Of a DNA stretch of 64,000 nucleotides, positions 54,588 to 63,982 are shown one piece after another. Made by a program: the position numbers and the translations under genes. The notes under the pieces are model-generated. The model did not search any database. It was not told where the DNA came from and saw only the letters and a program-made list of their open reading frames with translations. Source of the DNA: Flammeovirgaceae bacterium BBD 1991-12 (GTDB lineage: Bacteria > Bacteroidota > Bacteroidia > Cytophagales > Cyclobacteriaceae); the NCBI GenBank assembly GCA_001657315.1, contig LYSV01000107.1, forward strand, positions 886-64,885. Reading direction: 5' to 3'. The stretch's first letter is position 1, and every line of letters begins with the position of its first letter.

Positions 54588-56198
54588 ATGATTTACCGAA
54601 TAAAACTTCCCTGGGTACTCCTTACCGGACTAACCCTGATCTGTGGTTGTTCAAAACCAAAAGATAAGATATCCGACACAACAGCGGCCCGCCCAAACAT
54701 CATTTTCATTATGAGCGATGATCATGCTTATCAGGCCATTAGCTGTTTTGGAAGTAAGCTGATCAAGACGCCAAATATTGATCGCATTGCCAATGAGGGT
54801 ATAAAGTTTAAAAACAGCTTTGTCACCAATTCCATCTGTGCGCCTTCCCGCGCGGTTTTGCTTACAGGAAAGTACAGTCACAAAAATGGTTTAAGGGATA
54901 ATCTGGACCGTTTTGACAATACACAAATGACCTTTCCAAAACTGCTGCAGCAAGCGGGCTACTCGACGGCAATCATCGGTAAGTGGCACCTGAAGAGCAA
55001 ACCTACAGGGTTTGACTACTGGAATGTACTGATCGGCCAGGGAAACTACTATAATCCCCGAATGGTAGCTACGGAGGATACAGTAACCCATACTGGTTAT
55101 ACTTCTGACCTGATCACGGACTTTACCATTGACTATATTGAAAAACGGGATACCGCCAAACCCTTTTGCGTTTTATACCACCATAAGGCACCCCACCGCA
55201 ACTGGATGCCAAAACTGGAAGATCTGCCTGAGGTATTGAACAAAACCTATCCATTGCCTCAGACATTTTACGATGATTATGCTACACGGTCAGCAGCCAG
55301 AGAACAGGACATGCACATTGAAGATATGTTCCTTTCGCAGGATATGAAGTTGCTCCCGGCTGACTATGGACAGGAAACAGGTACAGGGGGCAAGGATGGC
55401 TGGCAGCAACGGGCGGAAAGCAGTTGGCTGGCCATGCTGGAACAGCTTACCCCCGAACAACGGAAAATCTGGGACCAATATTATGATCCGATCCGGGAGG
55501 ACTTCAGAAAGCAAGACCTAACGGGAAAAGCGCTGCTTGAATGGATGTATCAGCGTTACATGCAGGACTATCTGGGGAGCGTAAAAGCGGTGGATGACAA
55601 CATTGGAAGACTTCTCGACTATCTGGATGATCACAATCTAAGCGAAAACACGATAGTAGTGTATACTTCGGATCAGGGGTTTTATCTCGGCGAGCATGGG
55701 TGGTACGACAAACGATTTATGTATGAAGAGTCTCTGCGGATGCCACTGGTCATGCGGTATCCTGCAGCCATCAAACCGGGGCAGGTCACCGATGCGATGG
55801 TACTCAACCTCGATTTCGCTCCTACCTTACTCGATTTTGTGGATGTCGACATACCCAGTGATATGCAGGGGAGTTCCTTTCGGGATATAGTACTGGGAAA
55901 AGAGCCACCGGGCTGGCGCTCATCCATTTATTATCATTACTACGAATATCCTCACGGCTGGCACAATGTAAAAAAGCATGAAGGGGTACGCACGGACCGT
56001 TACAAGTTGATCCGTTTCTACGATGACGCTGATGAATGGGAGCTCTTTGACCTCAGCGAAGATCCCAATGAGCTGAACAATCTGGTCGGGGATCCGGAAT
56101 ACAGTCAGATCAAAGATGAGCTCACGACAGAGCTAATGAAGCTCAAAGGGTTTTATGAAGTACCTCATCAGGAAGACAAGATGGAAAGTAATTTATGA
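54588..56198 (+). CDS. Sulfatase lipoprotein (formylglycine type)
   Basis: A 536-residue sulfatase with a lipoprotein signal (lipobox ICGC). The metal-binding FIMSDDHAYQAIS segment is followed by the modification motif ICAPSRAVLLTG, in which Cys84 should be converted to formylglycine (C-x-P-S-R). Further family features are GKWHLKSKPTGFDYW, YTSDQGFYLGEHGWYDKRFMYEESLRMPLVMRYP in segments and the C-terminal WELFDLSEDPNEL. It probably desulfates a polysaccharide outside the cytoplasm. The maturation enzyme is not in this window. It opens a rightward deoxysugar operon. Confidence 0.93.
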   Translation: MIYRIKLPWVLLTGLTLICGCSKPKDKISDTTAARPNIIFIMSDDHAYQAISCFGSKLIKTPNIDRIANEGIKFKNSFVTNSICAPSRAVLLTGKYSHKNGLRDNLDRFDNTQMTFPKLLQQAGYSTAIIGKWHLKSKPTGFDYWNVLIGQGNYYNPRMVATEDTVTHTGYTSDLITDFTIDYIEKRDTAKPFCVLYHHKAPHRNWMPKLEDLPEVLNKTYPLPQTFYDDYATRSAAREQDMHIEDMFLSQDMKLLPADYGQETGTGGKDGWQQRAESSWLAMLEQLTPEQRKIWDQYYDPIREDFRKQDLTGKALLEWMYQRYMQDYLGSVKAVDDNIGRLLDYLDDHNLSENTIVVYTSDQGFYLGEHGWYDKRFMYEESLRMPLVMRYPAAIKPGQVTDAMVLNLDFAPTLLDFVDVDIPSDMQGSSFRDIVLGKEPPGWRSSIYYHYYEYPHGWHNVKKHEGVRTDRYKLIRFYDDADEWELFDLSEDPNELNNLVGDPEYSQIKDELTTELMKLKGFYEVPHQEDKMESNL

Positions 56199-56467
56199 TA
56201 ATTATTTTGCTCAATGACCTTTCAATCTTCAAATGAAAGTCAAAAATAAATCAGAAATTCCTATCTTTCGAAACAAGCCTTTGTTACTTTTGATTAAAAT
56301 GAGATTACTATGTCAGGCCGTCAGGTAGAAAGATGAAGAAGGGAAAGCCTATCTTTTAACATTTTAAACCCAGCAAGAACCTATCGTTCCTTTGCTATTC
56401 TGAACAACCCATGTCATCGTCCGTGCCACGCAGATCAAAAATCGTTTCAACTTTTAAAGTCCAGGAA

Positions 56468-57919
56468 ATGCATGCTAAAACAGCCAGCCTTACCACCTTA
56501 TTTTTCATTTTAATCTGCTTGTCCTGCGGAGAAAAGCCATTACCACCCGAGGCCATACTGCCCGTACCCAGTGAAGCTCAAATGAAGTGGCACGAAATGG
56601 AGATGAACGCCTTTATTCATTTCACCACCAATACCTTTACGGACAAGGAATGGGGATATGGCGACGAGAGCACCAATGTCTTTAACCCTACGGAGATCGA
56701 CATAGAACAATGGGTCACAACCCTTAAGGAAGCAGGATTCAGGGGTATTATCCTCACTGCCAAACACCATGACGGTTTCTGCCTGTGGCCAACGCAGTAC
56801 ACGGAGCATTCCGTTAAGAACAGCCCCTACAAAGATGGGGAGGGAGATATTGTGGGCGAACTGTCTGCTGCCTGTAAAAAGCATGGACTAAAATTCGGGG
56901 TTTACCTCTCCCCATGGGACAGAAACCGGGCCGACTACGGGACTCCTGAATATATAACCTACTATCGCAATCAACTCAGGGAGCTTTTCACCCAATATGG
57001 TCCTGTTTTCGAGATGTGGTTCGATGGAGCAAACGGAGGCGACGGATATTATGGAGGAGCAGATGAAAAAAGAAAGATAGACGGATCTACCTATTATGAC
57101 TGGCCTACCACGCTGGACATGGTCCGTAAAATGGAACCCGAAGTCATATTTTTCAGTGATGCAGGCCCCGGGGTGCGCTGGGTAGGGAATGAGCATGGCA
57201 TTGCCTGTGAAACCAACTGGAACCCCTTTAATCCGGAAGGTATTTACGCCGGTAAGCCGGGGATCAATGACCTGCTCTGCACCGGAGACAGGAACGGAAC
57301 CCATTGGATACCAGCGGAAACGGATGTGTCCATCAGGCCCGGATGGTTTTATCATGTGGCAGAAGACTCTCTGGTCAAATCTCCAGAGCACCTGTTTGAG
57401 ATCTACCTTAGCTCGGTTGGGCGAGGCTCTACGCTTTTGCTGAATGTGCCGCCGGACCAGCGCGGGCTGATCCATGAAAACGATGTGGAAGCGTTAAAAA
57501 TGTGGCGTACTATGCTGGATAGGGAGTTTGCTATGAATCTGGCGGCCAACGCAACAGTTACGGCAAGCTCTTGGCGCGGGAAGGCCAATGACTACCATCC
57601 TGCAAAAGTGGTGGATGGCGACCCGGATACCTACTGGGCCACAGACGATCAGACCACTACCGGAAGCCTCGAAATTGAACTGGAAAAACCCACACCCGTC
57701 CGGTACGTTGTACTTCAGGAATACGTCCGGCTGGGGCAGCGGATTGAAGCATTTACCGTAGATTTCTGGCAGGGTGGTCAATGGCAGCAAGCGGCAGAAG
57801 CTACCACCATTGGCTACAAGAGAATATTGAAGCTGGAGCCGATGCAAGCTGAAAAGATCCGTATCAATATTACCGCCTCAAAAGCCTGTCCGGTGATCTC
57901 CAATGTAGAGGTGTATTGA
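56468..57919 (+). CDS. GH29 alpha-L-fucosidase with F5/8-type C-terminal domain
   Basis: A 483-residue lipoprotein (lipobox CLSC) from the ATG at 56468; the frame extends to 56411 but that would hide the signal. The GH29 barrel includes FIHFTTNTFTDKEWG, LTAKHHDGFCLWPT, GVYLSPWDRN and EMWFDGANGG, where Asp186 is the expected nucleophile. Residues about 360-483 (ATVTASSWRGKANDYHPAKV and VDGDPDTYWATDDQ) form a discoidin-like carbohydrate-binding domain. A TACTTTTG box at 56285-56292 is a weak promoter candidate. The second GH29 gene lies 2.6 kb downstream. Confidence 0.92.
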   Translation: MHAKTASLTTLFFILICLSCGEKPLPPEAILPVPSEAQMKWHEMEMNAFIHFTTNTFTDKEWGYGDESTNVFNPTEIDIEQWVTTLKEAGFRGIILTAKHHDGFCLWPTQYTEHSVKNSPYKDGEGDIVGELSAACKKHGLKFGVYLSPWDRNRADYGTPEYITYYRNQLRELFTQYGPVFEMWFDGANGGDGYYGGADEKRKIDGSTYYDWPTTLDMVRKMEPEVIFFSDAGPGVRWVGNEHGIACETNWNPFNPEGIYAGKPGINDLLCTGDRNGTHWIPAETDVSIRPGWFYHVAEDSLVKSPEHLFEIYLSSVGRGSTLLLNVPPDQRGLIHENDVEALKMWRTMLDREFAMNLAANATVTASSWRGKANDYHPAKVVDGDPDTYWATDDQTTTGSLEIELEKPTPVRYVVLQEYVRLGQRIEAFTVDFWQGGQWQQAAEATTIGYKRILKLEPMQAEKIRINITASKACPVISNVEVY

Positions 57920-57945
57920 CCTTCAAAGTGAATACAGTTTAAAAA

Positions 57946-60330
57946 ATGAAAGCTTCTTATATCCCTACCACCTGGAAAGCGCCAATATCACTGGCGTTGT
58001 GTCTATTCCTGGCATGTTCCAGCAACGAAACAGGTACAGATAACGAAGCCGTTTGGCTTTCTCCCGTTGCTGAAAAACATACCGGGTACGGTGTCTTTAT
58101 GTTTCGCAATACGTTTGACCTTACCGACACTCCTAAAAAGCTGGAACTCAGGATAAGTGCTGATAACCGTTATAAACTGTACGTGAACGGAGCGCAGATC
58201 GGTCTGGGACCGGCACGAGGCGACCTTGGCAACTGGTATTATGAAACCTACGATATTACAGAACACCTGGTGACTGGTACTAACGTTGTTGCCACTGAGG
58301 TAATGAACTTCGGATCGAACCGTCCTCTTGCTCAGATCACCAACCGTACAGGCTTGTGGGCAGAGGCACAGGATCAGGCGTTTTCATTTTTGACTACAGG
58401 ATCAGGGCACTGGAAGGTAGCCGCCAACGAAGCTTATACTCCTCTGCCTTTCGGCCCTTCACTATTTGGAAAATATTATGTCTGTGGCCCCGGGGATCAG
58501 GTGGATCTTCAAAAATACCCTGCAGACTGGATGAAAGCATCCTATGATGATAAGAACTGGAGTCAACCTCACAAAATAAGCCTTTCCGACAATGATTCGG
58601 CATGGCATCTGATACCAAGGGATATACCCTTTATGGCAGAAAAGGAAGAAAAAATAGACAGGGTCGTACGCATTGAAGGTATGGAAACTCCGGTAACACA
58701 AGGGGATACCGGGGAGGACCTGGTCATTCCTTCACAATCAAGCGTTTCGATACTTTATGATGCAGAACAGCTTACAGTCGGATATCCCCGGTTAAATTAT
58801 ACGCTGGGAAACGGCAGCGAGATCAAGATCACTTATGCGGAATCACTCTTCGGGGAAGATGAGGACAAGGGAAACCGTAATATTATTGAGAATAAAAAGA
58901 TCATCGGCTATTATGATCTACTGAAACCGGATGGAAACAAAAACGGATCATTCGAACCTCTATGGCTCAGAACATTCCGGTACGTTCAGTTGGACATTAC
59001 CACTTCGGATGAAGAACTGGTGCTCCAGGACTTTACAAACCGTTTTCATGCCTATCCACTTACACTGGATGCCGCATTCCAATCGTCGGATAGCCGGTAT
59101 GACCCTTTTATGTCCGTTGGCTGGCGTACTTTGCAGCTATGTTCAGGGGAGACCTATTTCGACTGCCCCTATTATGAGCAGTTGCAATACATTGGGGACA
59201 CACGGGTCCAGGCGCTGATCACTCTCTATCTCTCAAAAGATGACCAGTTGGTGAGAAAGGCCATCCGCCAATTCCATCGCACACTTTTGCCAGAAGGGCT
59301 TACCCATAGCAGGCATCCTGCCTACAGGAAGCAGGTGATTCCCGGCTTCTCCATGTATTGGGTATCTATGTTATACGACTACCTGATGCTACGTGATGAT
59401 CCGGCTTTTGTAGGTCAGTATCAGGATGCCATGGATTCCGTTCTCAATTATTTTACGGAGTTTATCGATGAAAAGAATATGCTGGGAAACCTTGCCCATG
59501 GTGATACGGTGGGAGGCGGATTACCGGAATATTGGTACTTCACAGACTGGTCAAGGAGATTTTACAGGGGCATGCCTCAGGGTGTATATGACAATCACTC
59601 TTCAGTCATAACACTGCACTACGCCAATACGCTGTTACAGGCAGCGAAAATAGCCGGTCATTTTGGAAACGAGAAAAGGGCGCAAGGCTACAGAGATCGT
59701 GCAAGAAAAATTATACAGGGTACAATATCATCATGCTTTGATGAAAAAAGGGGCCTCATCGCACAAACTCCTGATAAAAAGCTGTTCAGCCAACACAGCA
59801 ATATACTGGCAATACTCACCGATGCATTTCCTGCTGAACAGCAGAAGGAGATCATGGATAAAATACTGAATGACAGGTCACTCATTCAGTGTTCCATGTA
59901 TTTCCGTTTCTACCTCTTTGAGGCATTGAAAAAGCTGGATATGGATGACGAGATACCGCCATTGCTCAATTTCTGGCATGAAGCATTGGCGCAGGGTCTG
60001 ACCACATTCCCGGAAAAGGAAGGCAATACCCGTTCAGACTGCCATGCCTGGAATTCCAGTCCTTTGTACATCTTTTTATCTTCCTTTGCCGGAGTCGAGT
60101 CCATGGAGCCTGGGTTCAAAAGTGTGAGGGTTACTCCCGGCATGCCGAACATGGACGAGCTGAGCGCGTCCGTCCCACATCCCTGGGGGGAGATCACCGT
60201 CGACCTCAGAAAAGGTAATGAAGATATCCGTGGACAAGTGACCTTACCGGATAACACCACCGGTATATTTGAGTATGAAGGTCTCAAAATCGATCTTAAA
60301 AGCGGCGTCAATCAGATAGGCCTGCACTAG
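57946..60330 (+). CDS. GH78-like alpha-L-rhamnosidase lipoprotein
   Basis: A 794-residue lipoprotein (lipobox LAC, Cys25). An N-terminal carbohydrate-binding beta-sandwich has ELRISADNRYKLYVNGAQIG and LGPARGDLGNWYYETYDITEHL in sequence segments. The (alpha/alpha)6 catalytic domain (about 375-720) contains GETYFDCPYYEQLQYIGDTR, a typical Bac_rhamnosid6H motif with catalytic acids, and later DCHAWNSSPLYIF. A C-terminal beta domain has VTPGMPNMDEL. Rhamnosidase is the best call; some relatives act on other deoxysugars. It begins 26 bp after the GH29 gene, so they share a transcript. Confidence 0.85.
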   Translation: MKASYIPTTWKAPISLALCLFLACSSNETGTDNEAVWLSPVAEKHTGYGVFMFRNTFDLTDTPKKLELRISADNRYKLYVNGAQIGLGPARGDLGNWYYETYDITEHLVTGTNVVATEVMNFGSNRPLAQITNRTGLWAEAQDQAFSFLTTGSGHWKVAANEAYTPLPFGPSLFGKYYVCGPGDQVDLQKYPADWMKASYDDKNWSQPHKISLSDNDSAWHLIPRDIPFMAEKEEKIDRVVRIEGMETPVTQGDTGEDLVIPSQSSVSILYDAEQLTVGYPRLNYTLGNGSEIKITYAESLFGEDEDKGNRNIIENKKIIGYYDLLKPDGNKNGSFEPLWLRTFRYVQLDITTSDEELVLQDFTNRFHAYPLTLDAAFQSSDSRYDPFMSVGWRTLQLCSGETYFDCPYYEQLQYIGDTRVQALITLYLSKDDQLVRKAIRQFHRTLLPEGLTHSRHPAYRKQVIPGFSMYWVSMLYDYLMLRDDPAFVGQYQDAMDSVLNYFTEFIDEKNMLGNLAHGDTVGGGLPEYWYFTDWSRRFYRGMPQGVYDNHSSVITLHYANTLLQAAKIAGHFGNEKRAQGYRDRARKIIQGTISSCFDEKRGLIAQTPDKKLFSQHSNILAILTDAFPAEQQKEIMDKILNDRSLIQCSMYFRFYLFEALKKLDMDDEIPPLLNFWHEALAQGLTTFPEKEGNTRSDCHAWNSSPLYIFLSSFAGVESMEPGFKSVRVTPGMPNMDELSASVPHPWGEITVDLRKGNEDIRGQVTLPDNTTGIFEYEGLKIDLKSGVNQIGLH

Positions 60331-60382
60331 TTGTGAACGGTCTGCTCCAGGCCTTTGATTCAGCGTATACTGATGATGATGT

Positions 60383-60421
60383 TATTTTTGCAATCGTTTG
60401 AAACGACATCTGTTTTGCAAT
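60383..60421 (+). promoter_or_regulatory. Candidate promoter with palindrome and direct repeats before second GH29 gene
   Basis: TATTTTTG (60383-60390) fits the -7 consensus. It overlaps the first of two TTTTGCAAT direct repeats (60386-60394 and 60413-60421, 27 bp apart). Between them is a perfect 13-bp palindrome TCGTTTGAAACGA (60394-60406). The cluster looks like a regulator-binding site around an internal promoter for the GH29-SDR-lactonase genes. Confidence 0.4.
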
Positions 60422-60497
60422 ATTTTTAAATATATGTCACAGCACCTTTTTGAATTTTAAAGGGGATGGGCTGTATTCAGGATATTGAACTCACAGG

Positions 60498-62276
60498 ATG
60501 CACATGAAACCCATTTGGACCGGAAGCATCATTATTTTTTTTACCTCCGTCTTTTGGAGCTGTTCAGTTCAGGAGAAGGATTCCACCGAACCCGGAATCA
60601 CCTACACTAAAGAAGAGAACATGCAGTGGTGGCGCGAGGCCCGCTTCGGCATGTTCATCCATTGGGGTATCTACTCCATTCCCGGAGGTGAATGGAAGGG
60701 TGAAAAAATAGGTGGCATCAGCGAGTGGATCATGAGTACTGCCAAAATACCAGTAAAAGAATATGAAAAACTAACCACAGGTTTTAACCCAACGGAATAC
60801 GATGCAGATGCCTGGGTCCGTCTGGCAAAGGAAGCTGGCATGAAATACATCGTTATTACCTCCAAGCATCACGACGGATTTGCCATGTTCCATTCAAAGG
60901 CCAACCCATATAATATTGTAGACGCGACACCGTTCGACCGTGACCCGTTGAAAGAGCTGGCAGAGGCTTGTCAGAAGCATGGCCTTCGACTGGGGTTCTA
61001 TTATTCCCAGGCACAGGACTGGCACCACCCCGGTGGCACATTCTGGGATATTGAAGAAGGCGGTGAGCACTGGGATACTGAAATGGAACGCACCAGCCTG
61101 AACCGGTATATGGAAGAAAAATCCATCCCCCAGGCGCGTGAGTTGCTTTCCAACTACGGGAAGCTGGCCATCATGTGGTGGGATACTCCCAAAGGAATGA
61201 CAGAAGAGGCAGCAAAAAAACTACAGGACCTGCTGGATCTGCAACCCGGTATTATTTCCAATAACCGGCTGTATAAACCCTGGAAAGGGGATTTTGGCAC
61301 ACCGGAGCAGCGTGTTCCTCCCATGGGGCTGGACTATGACTGGGAAACCTGTATGACCATGAACACCAGCTGGGGGTATAAACACTACGACCACAACTGG
61401 AAGTCCGTAAAGCAATTAATCCGATACCTGGCGGATGCCGCCAGCAAGGGAGGTAATTTTCTGCTAAACGTAGGGCCTACACCGGAAGGGACAATTCCAC
61501 AACCAAGCATCGAACGGTTAAAAGGTATAGGAAAGTGGATGGAACAGAATGGTGAATCCATTTACGGTACTCAGGCCAGCCCATTCTATAAGCTGACCTG
61601 GGGCCGGTGTACACAAAAAAAGACTAATGAGGGCACCACAAAATTATACCTCCATGTCTGGGATTGGCCAGAAGATGGTCGGTTGAAAGTACCCGGTTTG
61701 AAATCAGAAGTAAAGACGGCCTGGTTACTTGCCAACAACACAACCCTGAACACGGAAAAAGATGAACAGGATCTGTGGATCGATCTGACTATGACAAATC
61801 CCGATCCCATCAATACCGTTGTAGTGCTGGAATGTATCGGAAACCCGGAGATTATTTCCAACATGCCTGCTCAAAACAAAGACGGATCTGTGGTGATACG
61901 TGGCGAAATGATCAATGTGTACAACAAAGGTTATGAAAAGCATGCCTACATAGAAGGGAAGGGCGTGAATGCTTTTGTTAACGATTGGGAGGCGGACAGG
62001 GCCTTTACAGATGCTCTGTTCACTCTGGAAAAGAGTGGAGACTTCCAGCTCTCAGCAGAGCTGTCCACTGAGGATGACAATGGCAAACTTACCGTAAAAC
62101 ACGAAGGTCAGTCCATTGAAATTGATCTGCCCAATACATCCGGACAGTTCCAATGGGTAGATATTGGTACCTTTTCCTTTGCCTCTGCAGGAGTTAACGA
62201 CATTGAAATGCGCCCGGTGCGCGGCAAATGGACCCCCACGAAAGTCAGAACACTGAAGTTGGAACCTCAGCAATAA
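60498..62276 (+). CDS. GH29 alpha-L-fucosidase (second)
   Basis: A 592-residue lipoprotein with WSC lipobox; a Met two codons in is an alternative start. The barrel has FGMFIHWGIYSIPGGEWKG, ITSKHHDGFAMFHSK, LGFYYSQAQDWHHPGG and IMWWDTPKGM, with Asp229 as the expected nucleophile. After the catalytic and beta domains (to about 460), the last 130 residues form an extra beta-rich module (GEMINVYNKGYEKHAYIEG onward). It differs from the first GH29 in sequence and domain layout, suggesting different linkage specificity. The dehydrogenase gene starts 2 bp downstream. Confidence 0.92.
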   Translation: MHMKPIWTGSIIIFFTSVFWSCSVQEKDSTEPGITYTKEENMQWWREARFGMFIHWGIYSIPGGEWKGEKIGGISEWIMSTAKIPVKEYEKLTTGFNPTEYDADAWVRLAKEAGMKYIVITSKHHDGFAMFHSKANPYNIVDATPFDRDPLKELAEACQKHGLRLGFYYSQAQDWHHPGGTFWDIEEGGEHWDTEMERTSLNRYMEEKSIPQARELLSNYGKLAIMWWDTPKGMTEEAAKKLQDLLDLQPGIISNNRLYKPWKGDFGTPEQRVPPMGLDYDWETCMTMNTSWGYKHYDHNWKSVKQLIRYLADAASKGGNFLLNVGPTPEGTIPQPSIERLKGIGKWMEQNGESIYGTQASPFYKLTWGRCTQKKTNEGTTKLYLHVWDWPEDGRLKVPGLKSEVKTAWLLANNTTLNTEKDEQDLWIDLTMTNPDPINTVVVLECIGNPEIISNMPAQNKDGSVVIRGEMINVYNKGYEKHAYIEGKGVNAFVNDWEADRAFTDALFTLEKSGDFQLSAELSTEDDNGKLTVKHEGQSIEIDLPNTSGQFQWVDIGTFSFASAGVNDIEMRPVRGKWTPTKVRTLKLEPQQ

Positions 62277-62278
62277 AT

Positions 62279-63082
62279 ATGGAAAGATTCAGGAATCAGG
62301 TGGCCATAGTGACCGGAGGCGCTAACGGTATTGGGTATTCCATTGTATCGGAATTGCTCAGGGAAGGCGCCAGTGTGGTGTTTTCAGATAAAAGTGACAA
62401 AGGGCATGAATTAGCGTCAAACTGGACGGCGGAAGGGTATGAAGTCCATTTTTGTAAAGGAGACATGAAAAACGGATCCTTCTGCGAGCAGATCGTAGAA
62501 GAAGCATCACAAAAGTTTGACCGGATAGATTTCTTAGTGAACAACGCCTTTTCATTTGTGGGAGAAGGCCTGTCTGCCCGTGCAGAAGACTGGGACCAGT
62601 CATATTCCGTTGGTCCGATCGCCTATGCCCGGATGGCTCAGGCCGTGGCCCCGTACATGCAGAAGCAAGGTAAGGGTGCTATCGTGAATATCGCCAGTAT
62701 ATCAGCGCATATTGCGCAAATAGACCGGTGGACGTATAACTCAGCCAAGAGTGCTGTACTTGGCCTGACAAGATGCATGGCGCTTGACATGGGACCTTCC
62801 GTCAGGGTAAACAGTGTCAGCCCTGCGTGGGTCTGGACACAGGAAGTGGACAAGGCGGCCAACCTTGATGGTGGTGGAAGGGACAAATGGGAGCCCGTAT
62901 GGGGTGATTTCCACATGCTGGAACGTTGCGCGGAGCCCATTGAAGTAGCCAGACCCGTATTGTTTTTGCTGAGTGAGGATGCCTCTTTCATCACCGGCAC
63001 TGATCTGGCCATTGACGGCGGATATATGAGTATGGGTCCGGAAGGACTGGGGAAGCTGACCGTCAATGTGGGGACGCGCTAG
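62279..63082 (+). CDS. SDR-family dehydrogenase, probably L-fucose/deoxysugar dehydrogenase
   Basis: A 267-residue short-chain dehydrogenase from the ATG at 62279; the frame's upstream extension overlaps the GH29 gene and is rejected. The cofactor motif is TGGANGIGYS. The catalytic Ser is in NIASISA and the Tyr/Lys pair in TYNSAKSAVLG. The C-terminal FITGTDLAIDGGYMSMGPEG is classic. Its position between a fucosidase and a lactonase-type amidohydrolase suggests oxidation of the released L-fucose or rhamnose to the lactone in the cytoplasm. The exact sugar is inference. Confidence 0.88.
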   Translation: MERFRNQVAIVTGGANGIGYSIVSELLREGASVVFSDKSDKGHELASNWTAEGYEVHFCKGDMKNGSFCEQIVEEASQKFDRIDFLVNNAFSFVGEGLSARAEDWDQSYSVGPIAYARMAQAVAPYMQKQGKGAIVNIASISAHIAQIDRWTYNSAKSAVLGLTRCMALDMGPSVRVNSVSPAWVWTQEVDKAANLDGGGRDKWEPVWGDFHMLERCAEPIEVARPVLFLLSEDASFITGTDLAIDGGYMSMGPEGLGKLTVNVGTR

Positions 63083-63131
63083 TAGCTCATCCATGTCCGT
63101 AAAAGCCGTATCAATACCATACCATAGCTTT

Positions 63132-63979
63132 ATGCCTGACTTTCCGATCGTCGACTCTCATTTGCATCTGTGGAACACCACCTGTCGTATCCATGGTTGG
63201 CTGAGGTACCAGCCTTAAACCACAGTTTTCTACTGGAGGACTACAATGAGGCCACAGAGTCTGTTGAAGTTGAAAAAATGGTATTCCTGCAATGCGATTG
63301 TGATCCTATGGATTACGGACATGAAACTGCATGGGTGTCCTCCCTGGCAAAGGCTGACCCCCGGATCGCCGGCATTGTGTCATGGGCCCCGCTGGAAAAA
63401 GGGGAAGCAGTAAGACCGGAACTGGAAGAGCTTGTTCAGATCAATCCACTGGTGAGGGGCATCAGGCGGATCCTTCAATCTGAAGATGTGGAGTTTTGCC
63501 TTCGTCCCGACTTTGTCCGTGGGGTACAATTACTGGCTGACTACGGTCTTACCTTTGATATCTGTATCTTTCCAGGACACCTCCCCAACGTGATCGAATT
63601 TGTCAGACAGGTACCACAGGTAAAAATGATCCTCAATCATATCGGTAAACCTGGGATCAAAATGGGGGAATTTGATCCATGGGCAGAAGGTATCACCCAG
63701 CTTGCAGCTATGGAAAACGTACATTGCAAGGTCTCCAGCCTGGCCACCGAAGCAGACCATGAACGATGGACGAAAGAGGATCTGAAGCCATATGTAGAGC
63801 ACGTGTTTTCCTGCTTTGGCTTTGAACGATGCATTTTTGGGAGCGACTGGCCCGTTTGTACGCTCGCAGCTGACTTTCCCACCTGTGTATCCACTTTGGA
63901 GGAATTGATAACAGGATGTTCTGAAAAAGAAAAACAAAAGTTATTCAGGACCAATGCTATTGAATTCTATAGTCTCTGA
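63132..63979 (+). pseudogene. Lactonase-type amidohydrolase, broken by a frameshift near its start
   Basis: The intact protein would have about 282 residues. The ATG at 63132 gives MPDFPIVDSHLHLWNTT with the family metal motif HLHLW, but the frame then fails. The rest continues in another frame from about 63187 with LSYPWLAEVPALNHSFLLED to the end. Adding one C in the ACCTG at 63184-63188 would join them. C-terminal marks are ILNHIGKPG and CIFGSDWPVC, typical of L-fuconolactone/rhamnonolactone hydrolases. If the break is real, translation would lack the metal-binding HxH. It follows the SDR by 49 bp. Confidence 0.8.
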
Positions 63980-63982
63980 GAA

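Noticed and set aside
56411-56467. An earlier start for the first GH29 gene
   Set aside because: It would add 19 residues in front of a clear lipoprotein signal, which must be N-terminal to work.
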